A stretch of DNA of 64,000 nt from Eupeodes corollae (taxonomy: Eukaryota > Arthropoda > Insecta > Diptera > Syrphidae): NCBI RefSeq assembly GCF_945859685.1, contig NC_079149.1, forward strand, positions 6,793,118 to 6,857,117, read 5' to 3'. The position numbers and the translations under genes are program-made. The notes beneath the pieces were generated by a model, which was given only the letters and a program-made list of their open reading frames with translations, made no database searches and was not told the DNA's origin. Shown one piece after another: positions 49,923-61,000 of the stretch; the stretch's first letter is position 1; each line of letters starts with the position of its first letter.

Positions 49923-51187
49923 TTCCAAGATATCTGTTGTCGTTAATTTGTCTTTCTTTTAAGAACACATTTCTGAACTTTTTGTAATCTTTTCAAATTT
50001 TGTTATTAGCAGATAATATTTCAGTTTAATTATTGAAATCAATTCAAATTATGTCAACAGAGGCAAATTTTATGTGAATTTAATGTTGTTCAGAGTTTTT
50101 TGGAATCAAAATTTTCTTCAAAAAGTTCAACAATATAGTACTAAGCCTTACAATTCACAAGTATAAGGATAAATAAGTTCTTTGCTTTTAATTAAATAGA
50201 AAAACTGATATTTTAAATAGATAACCGTTTACTTGAATTGATTTTGTTGTTCTTTAAAATGTCAAACCTTCGATATTAATGCATGAACATGAACCAACTT
50301 TAAGGGACTCCATAAAATTGCACAGGTTTTTGTGAATACAATTTGAACTCTAAGGAATTTTCAAACAATTCGGAGAAAATTACGCTTAGATATTCAAAGT
50401 GCTGGAATTATCACGTTTCAATTTTTAAAAACATTTTCGTTCCGGTAAAAACGCCTTTGTAGTTCTAATTGTCTTTCCGATACCGCAAAATACCGAACCA
50501 ATTATACCTTTCCATATTTATAAATGTAGGAGGAAAACCATTCAGGAAATTTACCTGAATTTCGGTGTAAATTTGTTTTTGTTTTTTAATTATTTCGATA
50601 CAAGCAGGTAAGTAAGTCGGTTTCTTTTATTCTTACTTGATATACAAATGAAGCGGCATTTTCTCTGACGTATCTTTAAGGATAAATCTAAGATTCAAAG
50701 AAATAATTGAGCTATACATCATGGTTAACTTTAAGCCTTAACAAGCTTGAGTAATGTTTCTTAAGTTTCGAAATTATACAAGTTTAAAATGTTTGACAAC
50801 ATCGACCTTTAAACCAAAAATTTCATGTCTCATTCAATAAAAATGACATTAGACCTCACTGCAAAATGCTTATATGACTAAAAGTCAAAGTGACAGGCGG
50901 AAAAAAGGTAACTATGGCTAAATGTCAAAAATATTGTTTGTTTTCTCTCCAAAATCTGGTTAAATGTGGAAGGAATAAATCAATACATACGACCAATGTC
51001 CTTTTAAATGTTAGAAGAATTGTAATTTGATTCATCTTTTTTAAAAAATATTTCAATCGCCGTTATTTAAAGTTTGACAGTTAAGAAATGTCAAACTGTG
51101 TTGACGTTTCTATTCAGTAAAGTTTTGTAATTCACCATAAACCGTTTTCAGCCGGAAAATGGATTATTTTGGAAAGAAAAATATATA
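49923..51187. other. Non-coding DNA, no recognisable gene
   Basis: AT-rich sequence with TTTGACA words; no element ends or coding features are visible. Confidence 0.45.
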
Positions 51188-51717
51188 CAGTGCCGATAAA
51201 AAAAATTGCACCACTAGTCAAAGTTTTATTTCAAGCATAAAAAAAAATTACAGCAAAATATTTATGGCCTTTACCGTTATATATTATTGCTTGAAGTGTT
51301 ATCTCTCTCTTGTGCAACTCTGTCTTTAAAATGGTAACGGTTCTTTTCCTAAGCGGCCATATTTGCGGAAAATGAGTTTTTTTTGTCGCTAAAAAATAGC
51401 ACCGCAAGAAATTTACTTTTTTCATTATTATTTTTCAAGGGAAGGCTTTTGTGGGTCTTCCAACAGGATAACGACCCCAAACATACATGGAATGGCCAAA
51501 GCAATCGCCTGACCTAAACCCCATTGAAAATTTATGGACTGACGTGAAGAAATCTGTCTCCCAAATTAAATTAACGAGCAATCAGTTACTCTGGGATGCA
51601 GTTAAGATGTCTTGGGAGAGTATTCCAGTCCAAAGGTACCAAGGCTTGATCAATTCCATGACCAGGCGATGTGAAGCCGTTATATCCAACAAAGACTATT
51701 CAACTAAATATTAGTGA
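51188..51717 (+). mobile_element. Tc1/mariner-like transposon relic
   Basis: The left end is CAGTGCCGATAAAAAAAATT after a TA (51186-51187), the usual Tc1/mariner target. After a large internal deletion comes the C-terminal part of a DDE transposase. FQQDNDPKHT, with the second catalytic Asp, lies at about 51458-51487. After a frameshift and small deletion, MEWPKQSPDLNPIENLW, with the last catalytic acidic residue, begins at 51487. The frame stops at 51717. The N-terminal DNA-binding domain and first Asp are missing, and I cannot find the right terminal repeat. It is inactive. Confidence 0.88.
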
Positions 51718-51984
51718 AATGGACACTTATTTAAGACAAATATTTTTATTAAAAAAATTGAATTTGAATTATTTTTTAATTCCAAACATTCGACGGAACT
51801 TGTCATGCAACGAACTAAATCATCAATTTGCTTTGTAATAAGGCTCCTTAGTTCGTTCAACTTAAGGCTTCTCAAATTTTATTTTATAAGGTTATGTTGA
51901 GGGTTATGTATTGTGAGAGTCATCTATCAACTGATGGTTGATGAACATCAATGCAAATCCATACAAGTTTTTTTAGAATCTTCT

Positions 51985-52252
51985 AGTACCCTTGGTGTGA
52001 TGGTAAGTTAGTTGGTAGGACTGTCTTGCTAGAGGTATTGGGTTCAATCTTGTGGAATTGACAAATCCTCCAAGACTAATTCTTGTCAGGAAAAGTGCTT
52101 TATTAAAGTAGCATTTCGCATTTGGCATAAAAAGTAAAAACTGTAGGTCTCCTCCATTCCTAAAATGTCGCGCACACAAGAATATTTAAGAGCTAGAAGA
52201 CACTGGGCCCTTGTTCTCTACGAACTGTTGCGCCACATAGTTTATTTTTTAA
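51985..52252 (+). mobile_element. tRNA-derived SINE, copy 2
   Basis: It starts AGTACCCTTGGTGTGATGGT. The A-box region is TGGTAAGTTAGTTGGTAGG and the B-box region GTATTGGGTTCAATCTTG. The body has GGAATTGACAAATCCTCCAA and GAAAAGTGCTTTATTAAAGT, then AAACTGTAGGTCTCCT, and the 3' end is CGAACTGTTGCGCCACATAG followed by a T/A-rich tail. All these blocks align in order with the SINE at 36058-36370, which defines the family. It is not a functional tRNA gene, because no cloverleaf can be completed. Confidence 0.8.
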
Positions 52253-53635
52253 TTGAGAAAATTCCAAATTATTGTGAATTACAAACTACGAATACATAAA
52301 TATTTATTAAAAACTGAAAAATTGCCTATAGAAATAAAGTCTTAAAAAGTCTTTTTTTTAATTTCTATCAACTGATAACTTACACTCGCAAAGGAAGTGA
52401 TTGGCTTATACCGATAAACTTGCAATTCTGAAAAAATGGAAGTCAACCTTAACTGATGGCGTACGTTCAGATTTATTAGAAAAAGTATAGTAAACATTTA
52501 AATTGATCGAATGGACCGGAAATCATAGATAGATCAAAATAAATGTCAATTTATTATCTATCAGATTCAATAAAAAAAGAGGCTGGCATGTGACCAATAT
52601 TTATAACTTTCCATCGGCCTCGTCTTTCGATTTCTACAAAACTTTAACAAAATAAGTAAAAAATTCGTCGATTGAATTTTTCTTATGAACTATGTAACTT
52701 AAATCAAGCAACAATATTTTGCACATGATAAAATAAGTTTGATTCCAATACCCGTGTTTTGTTGGAAAATCTATCAATAGTATAGTAGGATTTTACACTA
52801 ATAACAAGAACAATACCCATAGTATTAATAACACCGATGAAAGTTAGAGTAGAATCTTACTATGGATGGGTTTTTGACATTTATACTAGTCTCGAATGGA
52901 TCTTATGTGATTTCGTACTCAAATGTTGGTACCATTGATATTGCATTTGTATCTCGATGACTATGTTCGTTGAGTAATTGTGCATTTGGATTTATGTATG
53001 TGTTTTCCATTGGGGAAAAAATCAATCTGTTATTGTTGATATTATTTAGTTTTGTTAATGAAAATGGACTAACTGGGCATATTTTGCAAGAGAAAACAGA
53101 AACGATAATTAAATTTTACTATGTTTCCACCAAGGGTTTATCTCAGTTTAGATTAAATAAATCTTTTTGGTGTTTCCACCGCACAAGAAGATATATTTTA
53201 TTTCAACTCGATTCAGGTATACAAAGAATTGAGGCGATCTTCAAGCTTGCTTCAACACCACATGTTAATGTAGTAGTTTACTTATAAACCCTCTTTTTGA
53301 AGTTTTTATTTTATGCCAAAAGCTGTAATTGTTTAATTAACTTTTTTTATAGAATCTCAATTTCCAGATGTTTTCTTACCATTTCTTCTTGAAACTTGGC
53401 CATTTTATTAGTTTTGTTGTTTTTTTTTGCTAAGTTAATTTTGACATTTGATTTTCACAAAACTTTCTTCTATTTGTGTGTTTTTTTTATTATTATTATT
53501 CCTATAGATCTTCTATCAGTTGTACCAATTTTGAAATACAAACATCTGGCTACTGCGGATCGTTTTATTGGCAATTTCTCACTGTTCTATTATGGAATAA
53601 TAAAAAACGCACTTAATATCTGTTTTTGTTGCCAA
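52253..53635. other. Non-coding DNA, no recognisable gene
   Basis: AT-rich sequence. The 105- and 116-codon frames at 52970-53287 and 53396-53746 are hydrophobic translations of T-rich DNA without family features. Confidence 0.45.
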
Positions 53636-53639
53636 CATT

Positions 53640-55650
53640 TAAGGTCGAAAACAATTTTGATCAAATTTAGCAGAATTTGTCGAAAGTTTTTATTTCTTAT
53701 AAAAAAATACCATTTGGATTTTTCTAAGAACATTATCTTACGTTAATAACAAAATTTTGGATAGTATAAAATAATTTTGAAGTCAATACTTTCATATATT
53801 TTCGAGATATTCCAAAACAAACAACTAATTTTACCAATCTGTTAAATTGGTAAACTATTATTTTATATATAAAAAAAAAACTATTTATTGGATTTTTCAA
53901 AAAAAAAAATTACCTAGCGTCGAAAACAATATTTTTCATAAGATAAAATTAGTGTTAAGATATTCGAGTCCAAAATCAATTTTTACCAAATTTAATTAGT
54001 GTGTTTTTTGTTTCATTTTTGTTACATTTTTTGATATTCGTAAAATATTCAAGGTGACAAAAATTTGTTTCAGATTTTTTATCAATATCTTGTATTTTTA
54101 ACTTCCCATAGGAAGCTATTGTAATAGATCCGATTTGTCAAATTGAAAATTTTGACATTTCTCGAAGTTTCAAGGTACCTAGATTCGAAATAAAATATTA
54201 TTAGAAAGATGTCAGTGCGTGCGTTTATGCGTACGTTCGTACGTCCCTACGTTCGCGACGTTTTTTTCGTCGTCCAAAGCTCAAGAACTAGTAGAGATAT
54301 CAATTTCAAATAAATTTTGTTATACAGATAATAAGGCAGAAAGATGCAGAAACGGCTCTCAAGAAAATTGCGTGGGTGGTTTTTTTTACCATAGCAGTTT
54401 AAAAAAGGTCAAAATTTTGGTAAACCCTTAATATCTCACGAACCAAATACGCTAGAGACTTGAATTTAATTTTATATAATATATTGTAACGTGATACCAA
54501 ACTAGTATATTTTTGAAAAAAAATTCAACTAACGGTTACTTTTATAAATCAAGAAAACTGAAAAAAAAATTTGTCACCTCGAAAATTTTAAGAAAACAAA
54601 ATTATTTTATCTTTAAAACAATTTTGTGCAACGAAAAATAACGTTTTCAAAATCTGGTAAAATTTTGAGAAAAATCGAAATGACAGTTTTCTTACAAAAA
54701 ATAAAAACCTGAAAAAAACATTACTCGAAATTGGTAAAAATAGAATTTCGACTCAAATATCTTTTCAAAACCTTAAGATTATGGCTTCAAACTTATTTTA
54801 ACTTATAACAAATATTGTTGTCGACATTTGGAAAAATTTTGAGAAAAATCTAATAGACAGTTTTTTACAAAAAATAAAAACCTAAACAAAAAAATTAATA
54901 AAAGTTGGTACAAATTGATTTTCGACTTTAATATCCTTTCAAAACTTTGAGATATTGGATTTAAACTTCTTTTATCTTTTAAAAAAATAGTGCATTTAAA
55001 ATTAATTAAAATTTTGAGAAAAATCGAATTGACAGTTTTCTTACAAAAAATAACAACCTTAACAAAAAATTAATAAAAGTTGTTAAACATTTATTTTTGA
55101 CTTTTCAAAACTTAAAAATTATGGCATCCAGCTAATTTTAATTTATAAGAAATATTGTTGTCAACATTTAGAACAATTTTAAGAAAAATCTAATTGACAG
55201 TTATTTTACAAAAAATAAATACCTAATAAAAAAAAAACAATATTAAAACTTGGTCAAAATTTACTTTCGACTCAAATAGCTTTTCAAAAATTAAAAATAC
55301 TGTCTTCAAACTTTTTTTGCACAGAAAGTATTGTTTTCGATATTAAACAGTTTTTTTATAAAAATCAAACAGTCCGTTTTTTCATAAAAATATAAAATCT
55401 ACAAGAAATAGTGCGCAAATTTGGTAAAAATTCATGTTGGGTTCTTGATATCTCCCAAATTCATTTCATTCATTAAATTTGTAAAATTTTAAGAAATTGT
55501 ATTAAAATTGGTACAAATTTGTGTTCGACTCTAAATCTATTTAACAAAACTAGATCTTCAAATTAAACTATTTCTTTATATGAAAAATATTGTTGGTAAT
55601 TTTAAAATGTTGAAGAATAATTCAACTAACAATTTTTTTAACCCAACACG
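53640..55650. mobile_element. Foldback-like element with tandem-repeat inverted arms
   Basis: The right arm (about 54541-55650) is a chain of units of about 174 bp. The landmark ATTTTGAGAAAAATC occurs at 54662, 54837 and 55011, and as ATTTTAAGAAAAATC at 55177. Each is followed by GACAGTT, ACAAAAAATAA, TTGGTAAAAAT, TTCGACTCAAATATC and ATTGTTGTCGACATTT-type words. The left arm (about 53640-54095) carries the same words in reverse complement: GATATTCGAGTCCAAAATC...TTTTTACC at 53959-53988 mirrors the right-arm unit, and 54041-54090 mirrors 54541-54590. The central 54096-54540 is unique and contains CGTGCGTTTATGCGTACGTT-type sequence. Drosophila Foldback and Galileo elements have this build. No transposase is present. 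Confidence 0.65.
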
Positions 55651-56900
55651 AAAACCTACAAACTTTTAAGCAAGACAAATCGATAGACGGGATTGAAAGT
55701 TATCAGTGTGGATCGCATCCCGCAGCCTCTTTTTATTTCAATTTTTAAAATTAAAAAAACACGATATTTGCAAACATATTAGGAAAACAAAATTGAAATC
55801 GTGTTTTGCTGCGATTTTCGAGATTAAAATTCAAAATTCAACATCCTCCATTACAAATCTTAGAACATTCAAGTGAGTAATCTATAAAACACTTAAAGTT
55901 GTAAAGCAAATATGTACAACCTAGTTTCGTGTTTTGTGTATTTAATTTCTCAAATGTTCGTCTTAGGTCTGTCTACCTGTGTCCTTTTACTGATAACACC
56001 ATTTAGGGACATTATTTTTGAAGGAAGGAAAGTAAAAGTAAGTTGGTTTACCTACAAAACACACCTACATGTATTTCAAATATCCTATCCTTATGCTAGT
56101 TTAAAATGTATCTATACCTGGTTCACCTAAGTTCATATCCAGGTAGAACGTATGGATAGCTACTTTGTTTATGAATCCTTTCATAACAAAGAATTCCTTT
56201 CTAAACACCATTGAAAAACTAATAAATTCAAACTAAAATTCTATAGATACGATAGTGCATATAGGATTTCCCATACATTGTACATATTTTGACGTAAAAC
56301 AACTCATTATTATTCTCCTTACGTTGTTACCCTGAAGTAACTCAGAAATATGAACCTTGTCTGAGTTTTATTAAAATAAAAAAAATAATAATAATAATAA
56401 AAAAATGTAAACACTTTACAGACAAAAACATATTTGAATACCTGAACACATGACAAGATTATTACATTCTTTTTTTGTTATTATTTGCCATACCTCTACC
56501 TGATGTAGAATTAATAAAAACAAAAGTAACAACAAAATCACCTGCGTTTTTGCTACCTATCTATCTATCTTAGTGCAAACAACAACAACAACAATAAAAG
56601 TCTTATCTGTTGCTTCACTACCCCTCGCTATTGACTCATTTTATTATCAATCCGAAAAAAGATACCACCTAATCCACTTAAGATACAAGGTTTTTGTTTT
56701 TGAAAAATTAAAAAATCTCACCTTTCACTCTAGAAAAACGATCGTTTTAATCCATAAAGTTTATTCGTATACGTTTTAATCCAACAAAAAAAAACTATCT
56801 AATTCAAACAAAATCCAGTGTGTTATTTTTAAAAACACACAAATTTAGCACCAAAGATAGAATTTAACTTAATTTTGTATTCTTCTTATTCTTGTTGAAA
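55651..56900. other. Non-coding DNA, no recognisable gene
   Basis: AT-rich, with a short (AAT)n run near 56381-56402. TTTGACA words, common further left, disappear from about 55.7 kb. No gene is recognised. Confidence 0.45.
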
Positions 56901-58812
56901 TATCACTCTGTTCAAACAGTTGATTTTATTGGTATCACAGAAACCGAAAATCACATAAACGACACGTTAATCGAGCACAAAAACCAGCGACGACAACGAC
57001 AACGAAAATTCCATTTCCGTGAGAGATGCATTCGATTATGATATTCTTCAATCGGAGGGCGACACAGTCAGAGAGTCAGCCAGAGCCAAAGCCAGAGCTA
57101 GCGCAGTTAAACAAGTTACAGATACAAAATAAAATTCACAAAAAGATACAAAAATTATTATAAGATTGAATAGAAAACCAACCCGGCGGTGCACATTTGA
57201 TTTACATAATTTTCTCACATTCCACAGAAGAGTAAACCTAGACTTGGTTAGGTTTTTCTGCTCGTTTAACCAATTCTTTTTTTATATTTTATTATTAATT
57301 TATTTATCAGATACTCGTATGTAGAAAATATTTTAATATAAATTCAAAACTGGAATTGTGCAGCAAAAACGTGTTAAAAAAGATACAAAAAGAAAACAAC
57401 CATCAAAACAAGTTGTTTCTTCTGGCCAGATAGTGTGTAAGTAGCTTTAGCTGAGCTGCTAGATAGTTGGTATAGTTGGTGAACCTATTTGCTAGCGCTA
57501 GCGCAGAATGTAAACGAATATGGATACGAATTTTTTCGAATCACTGCACCGTTAATAAACACTCGAGGGGGAGCTTCGCAACTCGCAATTCGCAAATTCA
57601 ACAGAGGACCGCCACCGCTGCTGTTGCTGCTGCTGCCGACGACGCGCACTATATAAAATACTTGTACATGAAAGACCTGCGACTGGGATTGTGACCAGGA
57701 AAATGCACCACAAAATTTTGCTCCAAGAATGTTTTTTTTTGTGTTTAGCTCTAAGTTGAGTCCGCTAAAGCTGCTGGGGACTTTGCAACAAATTTCTTCC
57801 TCCTTCTCGCAAATAAAATAAATAGAAAAATATACACAACCACAACGAGTTTCAACTTAGTCTATGCCTTGGCAAGGTAGGTATATATTTTTGTTTTCTT
57901 ATCTTGAGGAAAATAAAATAACCACCTTTTTTCGATATATGCATAGAAATAAAAAAAGAAAAATTTGTATCTTTTAGATAAAAAAGTATCTATCACGGAA
58001 GTTATTATTTATTTTTTGTTGATAAATCAGTGTATTTTCATTTGATATCTTTGAATAAAAGATACATTTTTCTATTGAACTTGGATTGATATATTTTTGA
58101 TTGGATTTGATGAGATTAAGTTTGAAGTTTTTTTTGCGCGATCCGTTCCGTAAAAGACGATCTTATTATGCTGTTCGCGTCCGCGCAACTGTTGATTTTA
58201 GCCAGAGAGGAAATTTTTAAGACCTCTTCGTTAAAAATGTTTCCATACCTCTTTCTTTCACACATATAAACACGACTTGAGATACACACAGACGTCGACG
58301 TAAAAACCGCGAATTGAAGGTTTCTTGCACGGAGTACGAGTAAGTAAGTAAGGTGATCAAAGAAAAAGGAGATTTTGCCGTTTTGTATACGAGAGTAGCG
58401 GGAGCAAGACTCTTTTTGAGATGAAAAACTACATTTATAGAAAATCAAAAAACGCAACGGACAACGGACGACGACGAAGAAACGAACATCACACTCGCGG
58501 TAGACGTATCTACAAACTCGAGTCTTTAATCGAACGAATGTATCTGCTGTTCTGTTTGAAGTTGAATTGGTTAGATAGTTTTTTTTTTGTTGTATTTTCT
58601 TGAAAGAAGTTCCTCTCTCTTGTTCTCCTCTCTTTAAAAATACATCGATAGATAATATTTAATACCAACTTAAAAGGAAGAGAGAGAAAAACTCAAAAAG
58701 TATCTCACAGATACACAGTCAATATTTCTTTAGTTTTAAAAGTGCAAAAACAATAACGAAGACTGTAAATTGCTATAAAAATGTTGTGTCTTGTGTGGTT
58801 AAAGAAAACAGG
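56900..58812 (+). promoter_or_regulatory. Promoter/5'-leader-like region
   Basis: The region is GC-richer, with CGACGACAACGACAACG, a CTGCTGTTGCTGCTGCTGCC tract and a TATATAAAATAC box at 57650-57661. Donor-like sites follow at CAAGGTAGGTAT (about 57875) and AACAGGTAAAACGTAAG (about 58810). The stretch from 58.68 to 58.81 kb (AGTGCAAAAACAATAACGAA) resembles a fly 5' UTR. No long coding frame is present. The elements together suggest a promoter with untranslated first exons for a gene transcribed to the right, but transcription is inferred, not shown. Confidence 0.3.
57650..57661 (+). promoter_or_regulatory. TATA box candidate
   Basis: TATATAAAATAC lies in an otherwise GC-rich setting (GACGCGCAC before it), where such a word is less likely by chance than in the surrounding AT-rich DNA. 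An initiator 25-30 bases downstream would fall near 57680. Confidence 0.35.
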
Positions 58813-59374
58813 TAAAACGTAAGAAAGGTGCTTGCTTTAAGTAGAAGAAACTGATGTGAAGAATAAAGGCAGAAAGGCTCTAAAAGATTTATAAGAAACA
58901 ACAGGAACAGAGGAAGAACAACGACGTGAGGTGTACGTCAGAGTTTGGTCGGGCGGTCGGCAATCGGTACTCGGTATAGGTACACTTTAAGCTAAGAAAG
59001 ACTTGGTGTATATGTAGGTAAGGTACTCGTACCAGATGCTGAAGTCGATGATGATGGTGGTAATGGTTGCAAGACTTGAAATTCGTGGAGTAGTTCTGCG
59101 GTGGCGGAGAGTGGGTTGATAGTTAGTTGGTTTTGTTTTTTTTTTTGTTTTGTCAATTCTATTCTTGATGGTGGCTAACATTATGCATATTTTAATACTT
59201 TTTGTTTTGCTTTGTTTTTCTTTTATTTTTTTTTGTTAAAGATTAAAATTTTAGCTTAATAAAATGCTGAATAGGATTAAGTTAAGTATGAAAATAAAAT
59301 GTACGATCTTAGAGTTTTTATTAATTCTTTGCTAAAAAGATCAGATTAACATTTGAAAGAAAAAATATATAAAA
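58813..59374. other. Non-coding DNA before the satellite array
   Basis: A GC-richer part lies near 58.92-59.11 kb, then T-rich runs. The last 50 bases (AAAAAGATCAGATTAAC) already match the end of type-C spacers of the array, so the array probably begins somewhat left of its first recognisable core. Confidence 0.4.
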
Positions 59375-61000
59375 GTGGCGCCCAACAGAAGTTAAAAAGG
59401 TTAGGAACCGAGTTTGTACGCAAAATTTTCAAGAATTTTGAATGTGTCTCATAAGAGTTTTGAAGTTCTTATTTTTATCTGCGTTAACAAATTTAGATTA
59501 GTAATTTAAAAAATATGTATATAAAAGTGGCGCCCAACAGAAGTTAAAAAGGTTAGGAATTAAATTTGTACGCGAAATTTTCAATATTATTTTATGTGTT
59601 TCATAAGAGCCCTTCAAGCTCTTATTTTCTTTTGCATTAACAAACTAAGATAAATAATCGTAAAAAAACTTATAAAGTGGCGCCCAACAAAAGTGAAAAA
59701 GGTTATGAATCGAGTTTGTGCACGAAATGTTTAATAATTGTTAATGTTAATAATAAACGAAATAAGAAGCTTTTTGTTTTGTTTGTGTTAACAAATTTCA
59801 ATCAATTAATACAAACAAAAATTTATAAAAGTGGCGCCCAACAAAAGTAAAATAGGTTATGAATCGAGTTTGTACACGAAATGTTTAAGAATTATTAATG
59901 TTAATAATGAACTAAATAAGAAGCTTTTTGTTTTGTTTGCGTTAAATTTGAATAAATAAATTAAAAAAAAAAATGTATAAAAGTGGCGCCCAACGAAAGT
60001 GCATTGGTCAAGAAAATTTATTTTTCGACTAATTTTGTAAGAATTTTTTAGTTTTCCTTAAGACGATCAGATCAAATTTAAAAAAAAATATGTAAAGTGG
60101 CGCCCAACGAAAGTACATTAGTAAAAAAATTAATTTTCAGCTACTTTTTTAAACATTTCTGAGTGTTTAATCGAGTTTTTAAAGATGTTTTCATTTTTAC
60201 TCAAGAAGATCAGATCAAATAAAAAAATGTATAAAAGTGGCGCCCAACAGAAGTTAAAAAGGTTAGAAATCGAGTTTGTACCCAAAATTTTCAAGAATTT
60301 TAGATGTGTCTCATAAGAGCTTTTGAAGCTCTTATTTTTATCTGCGTTAATAAGCTTAGATCAATAATTTAAAGAAAAAATATAAAAAAGGCGCCAAACA
60401 GAAATAAAAAAGGTTAGAAATCGAGTTTATAAGCGCAATTTTTAAGATTTATTAGTATGTTTCATAAGAGCATTTGAAGCATTTATTTTCATTTGCCTTA
60501 ACAACTAAGATCAATAATCGTAAGAAAAAAATTATAAAAGCGACGCCCAACAAAAAAAAAGGTTAGGAATTGAATTGGTTCGCGAAATTTTTTAGAATTG
60601 TTAATGTCAGCAATGAAAGAAGTAAGAAGCTTTTTGTTTTGTTTGCGTTAAGAAATTTCAATCAATAATTAAAAAAAAATTATAAAAGTGGCGCCCAACG
60701 AAAGTGCATTGGTCAAGAAAATTTATTTTTCGATTAATTTTGTAAGCGTGTTTGGGTGTTTAATGCGAATTTTTAAAGTTTTTTTTATTTCTCCTTAAGA
60801 AGATCAGATTAAAAATAAAAAAAATAAAAAGTGGCGCCCAACTAAAGTACATAAAGCAAGGAATTGAATTTTTCAGTGAAGTCCAAAAGAAATTTGACAT
60901 TTATTTAACGAGAAATTATAAAGAACTTACGCATATTAATTTAAAATGGTCAGATAAACAATTGGAAAGCTAAAATTTAAGTGGCGCCCAAAGAAAGGTA
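59375..61000 (+). repeat. Higher-order satellite with conserved GTGGCGCCCAAC core
   Basis: Twelve units begin with the core at 59375, 59527, 59677, 59831, 59983, 60097, 60237, 60388, 60540, 60688, 60831 and 60981. Unit lengths are mostly 140-154 bp, with one of 114. The 12-base core is exact in nine units and altered in units 8, 9 and 12. Spacers fall into three types. A has CATAAGAGCTTTTGAAGC with a short hairpin. B has AAGAAGCTTTTTGTTTTG. C has GCATTGGTCAAGAAAATT or its variants and ends in GATCAGAT. The order is A A B B C C A A B C C', so a larger unit of about 862 bp is repeated. In most units TATAAAA (or a close variant) immediately precedes the core. No coding potential; function unknown. 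Confidence 0.92.

Noticed and set aside
51985..52060. tRNA-like A and B boxes taken as a tRNA gene
   Set aside because: A cloverleaf cannot be completed and the sequence continues into a SINE body shared with 36 kb.
52970..53746. Hydrophobic frames of 105 and 116 codons resembling membrane proteins
   Set aside because: The hydrophobicity follows from T-rich DNA; no family motif or splice context.
59375..61000. CRISPR array or bacterial repeat-spacer locus
   Set aside because: The setting is an insect nuclear genome, the conserved part is only 12-19 bases, and spacers recur in three types instead of being unique.
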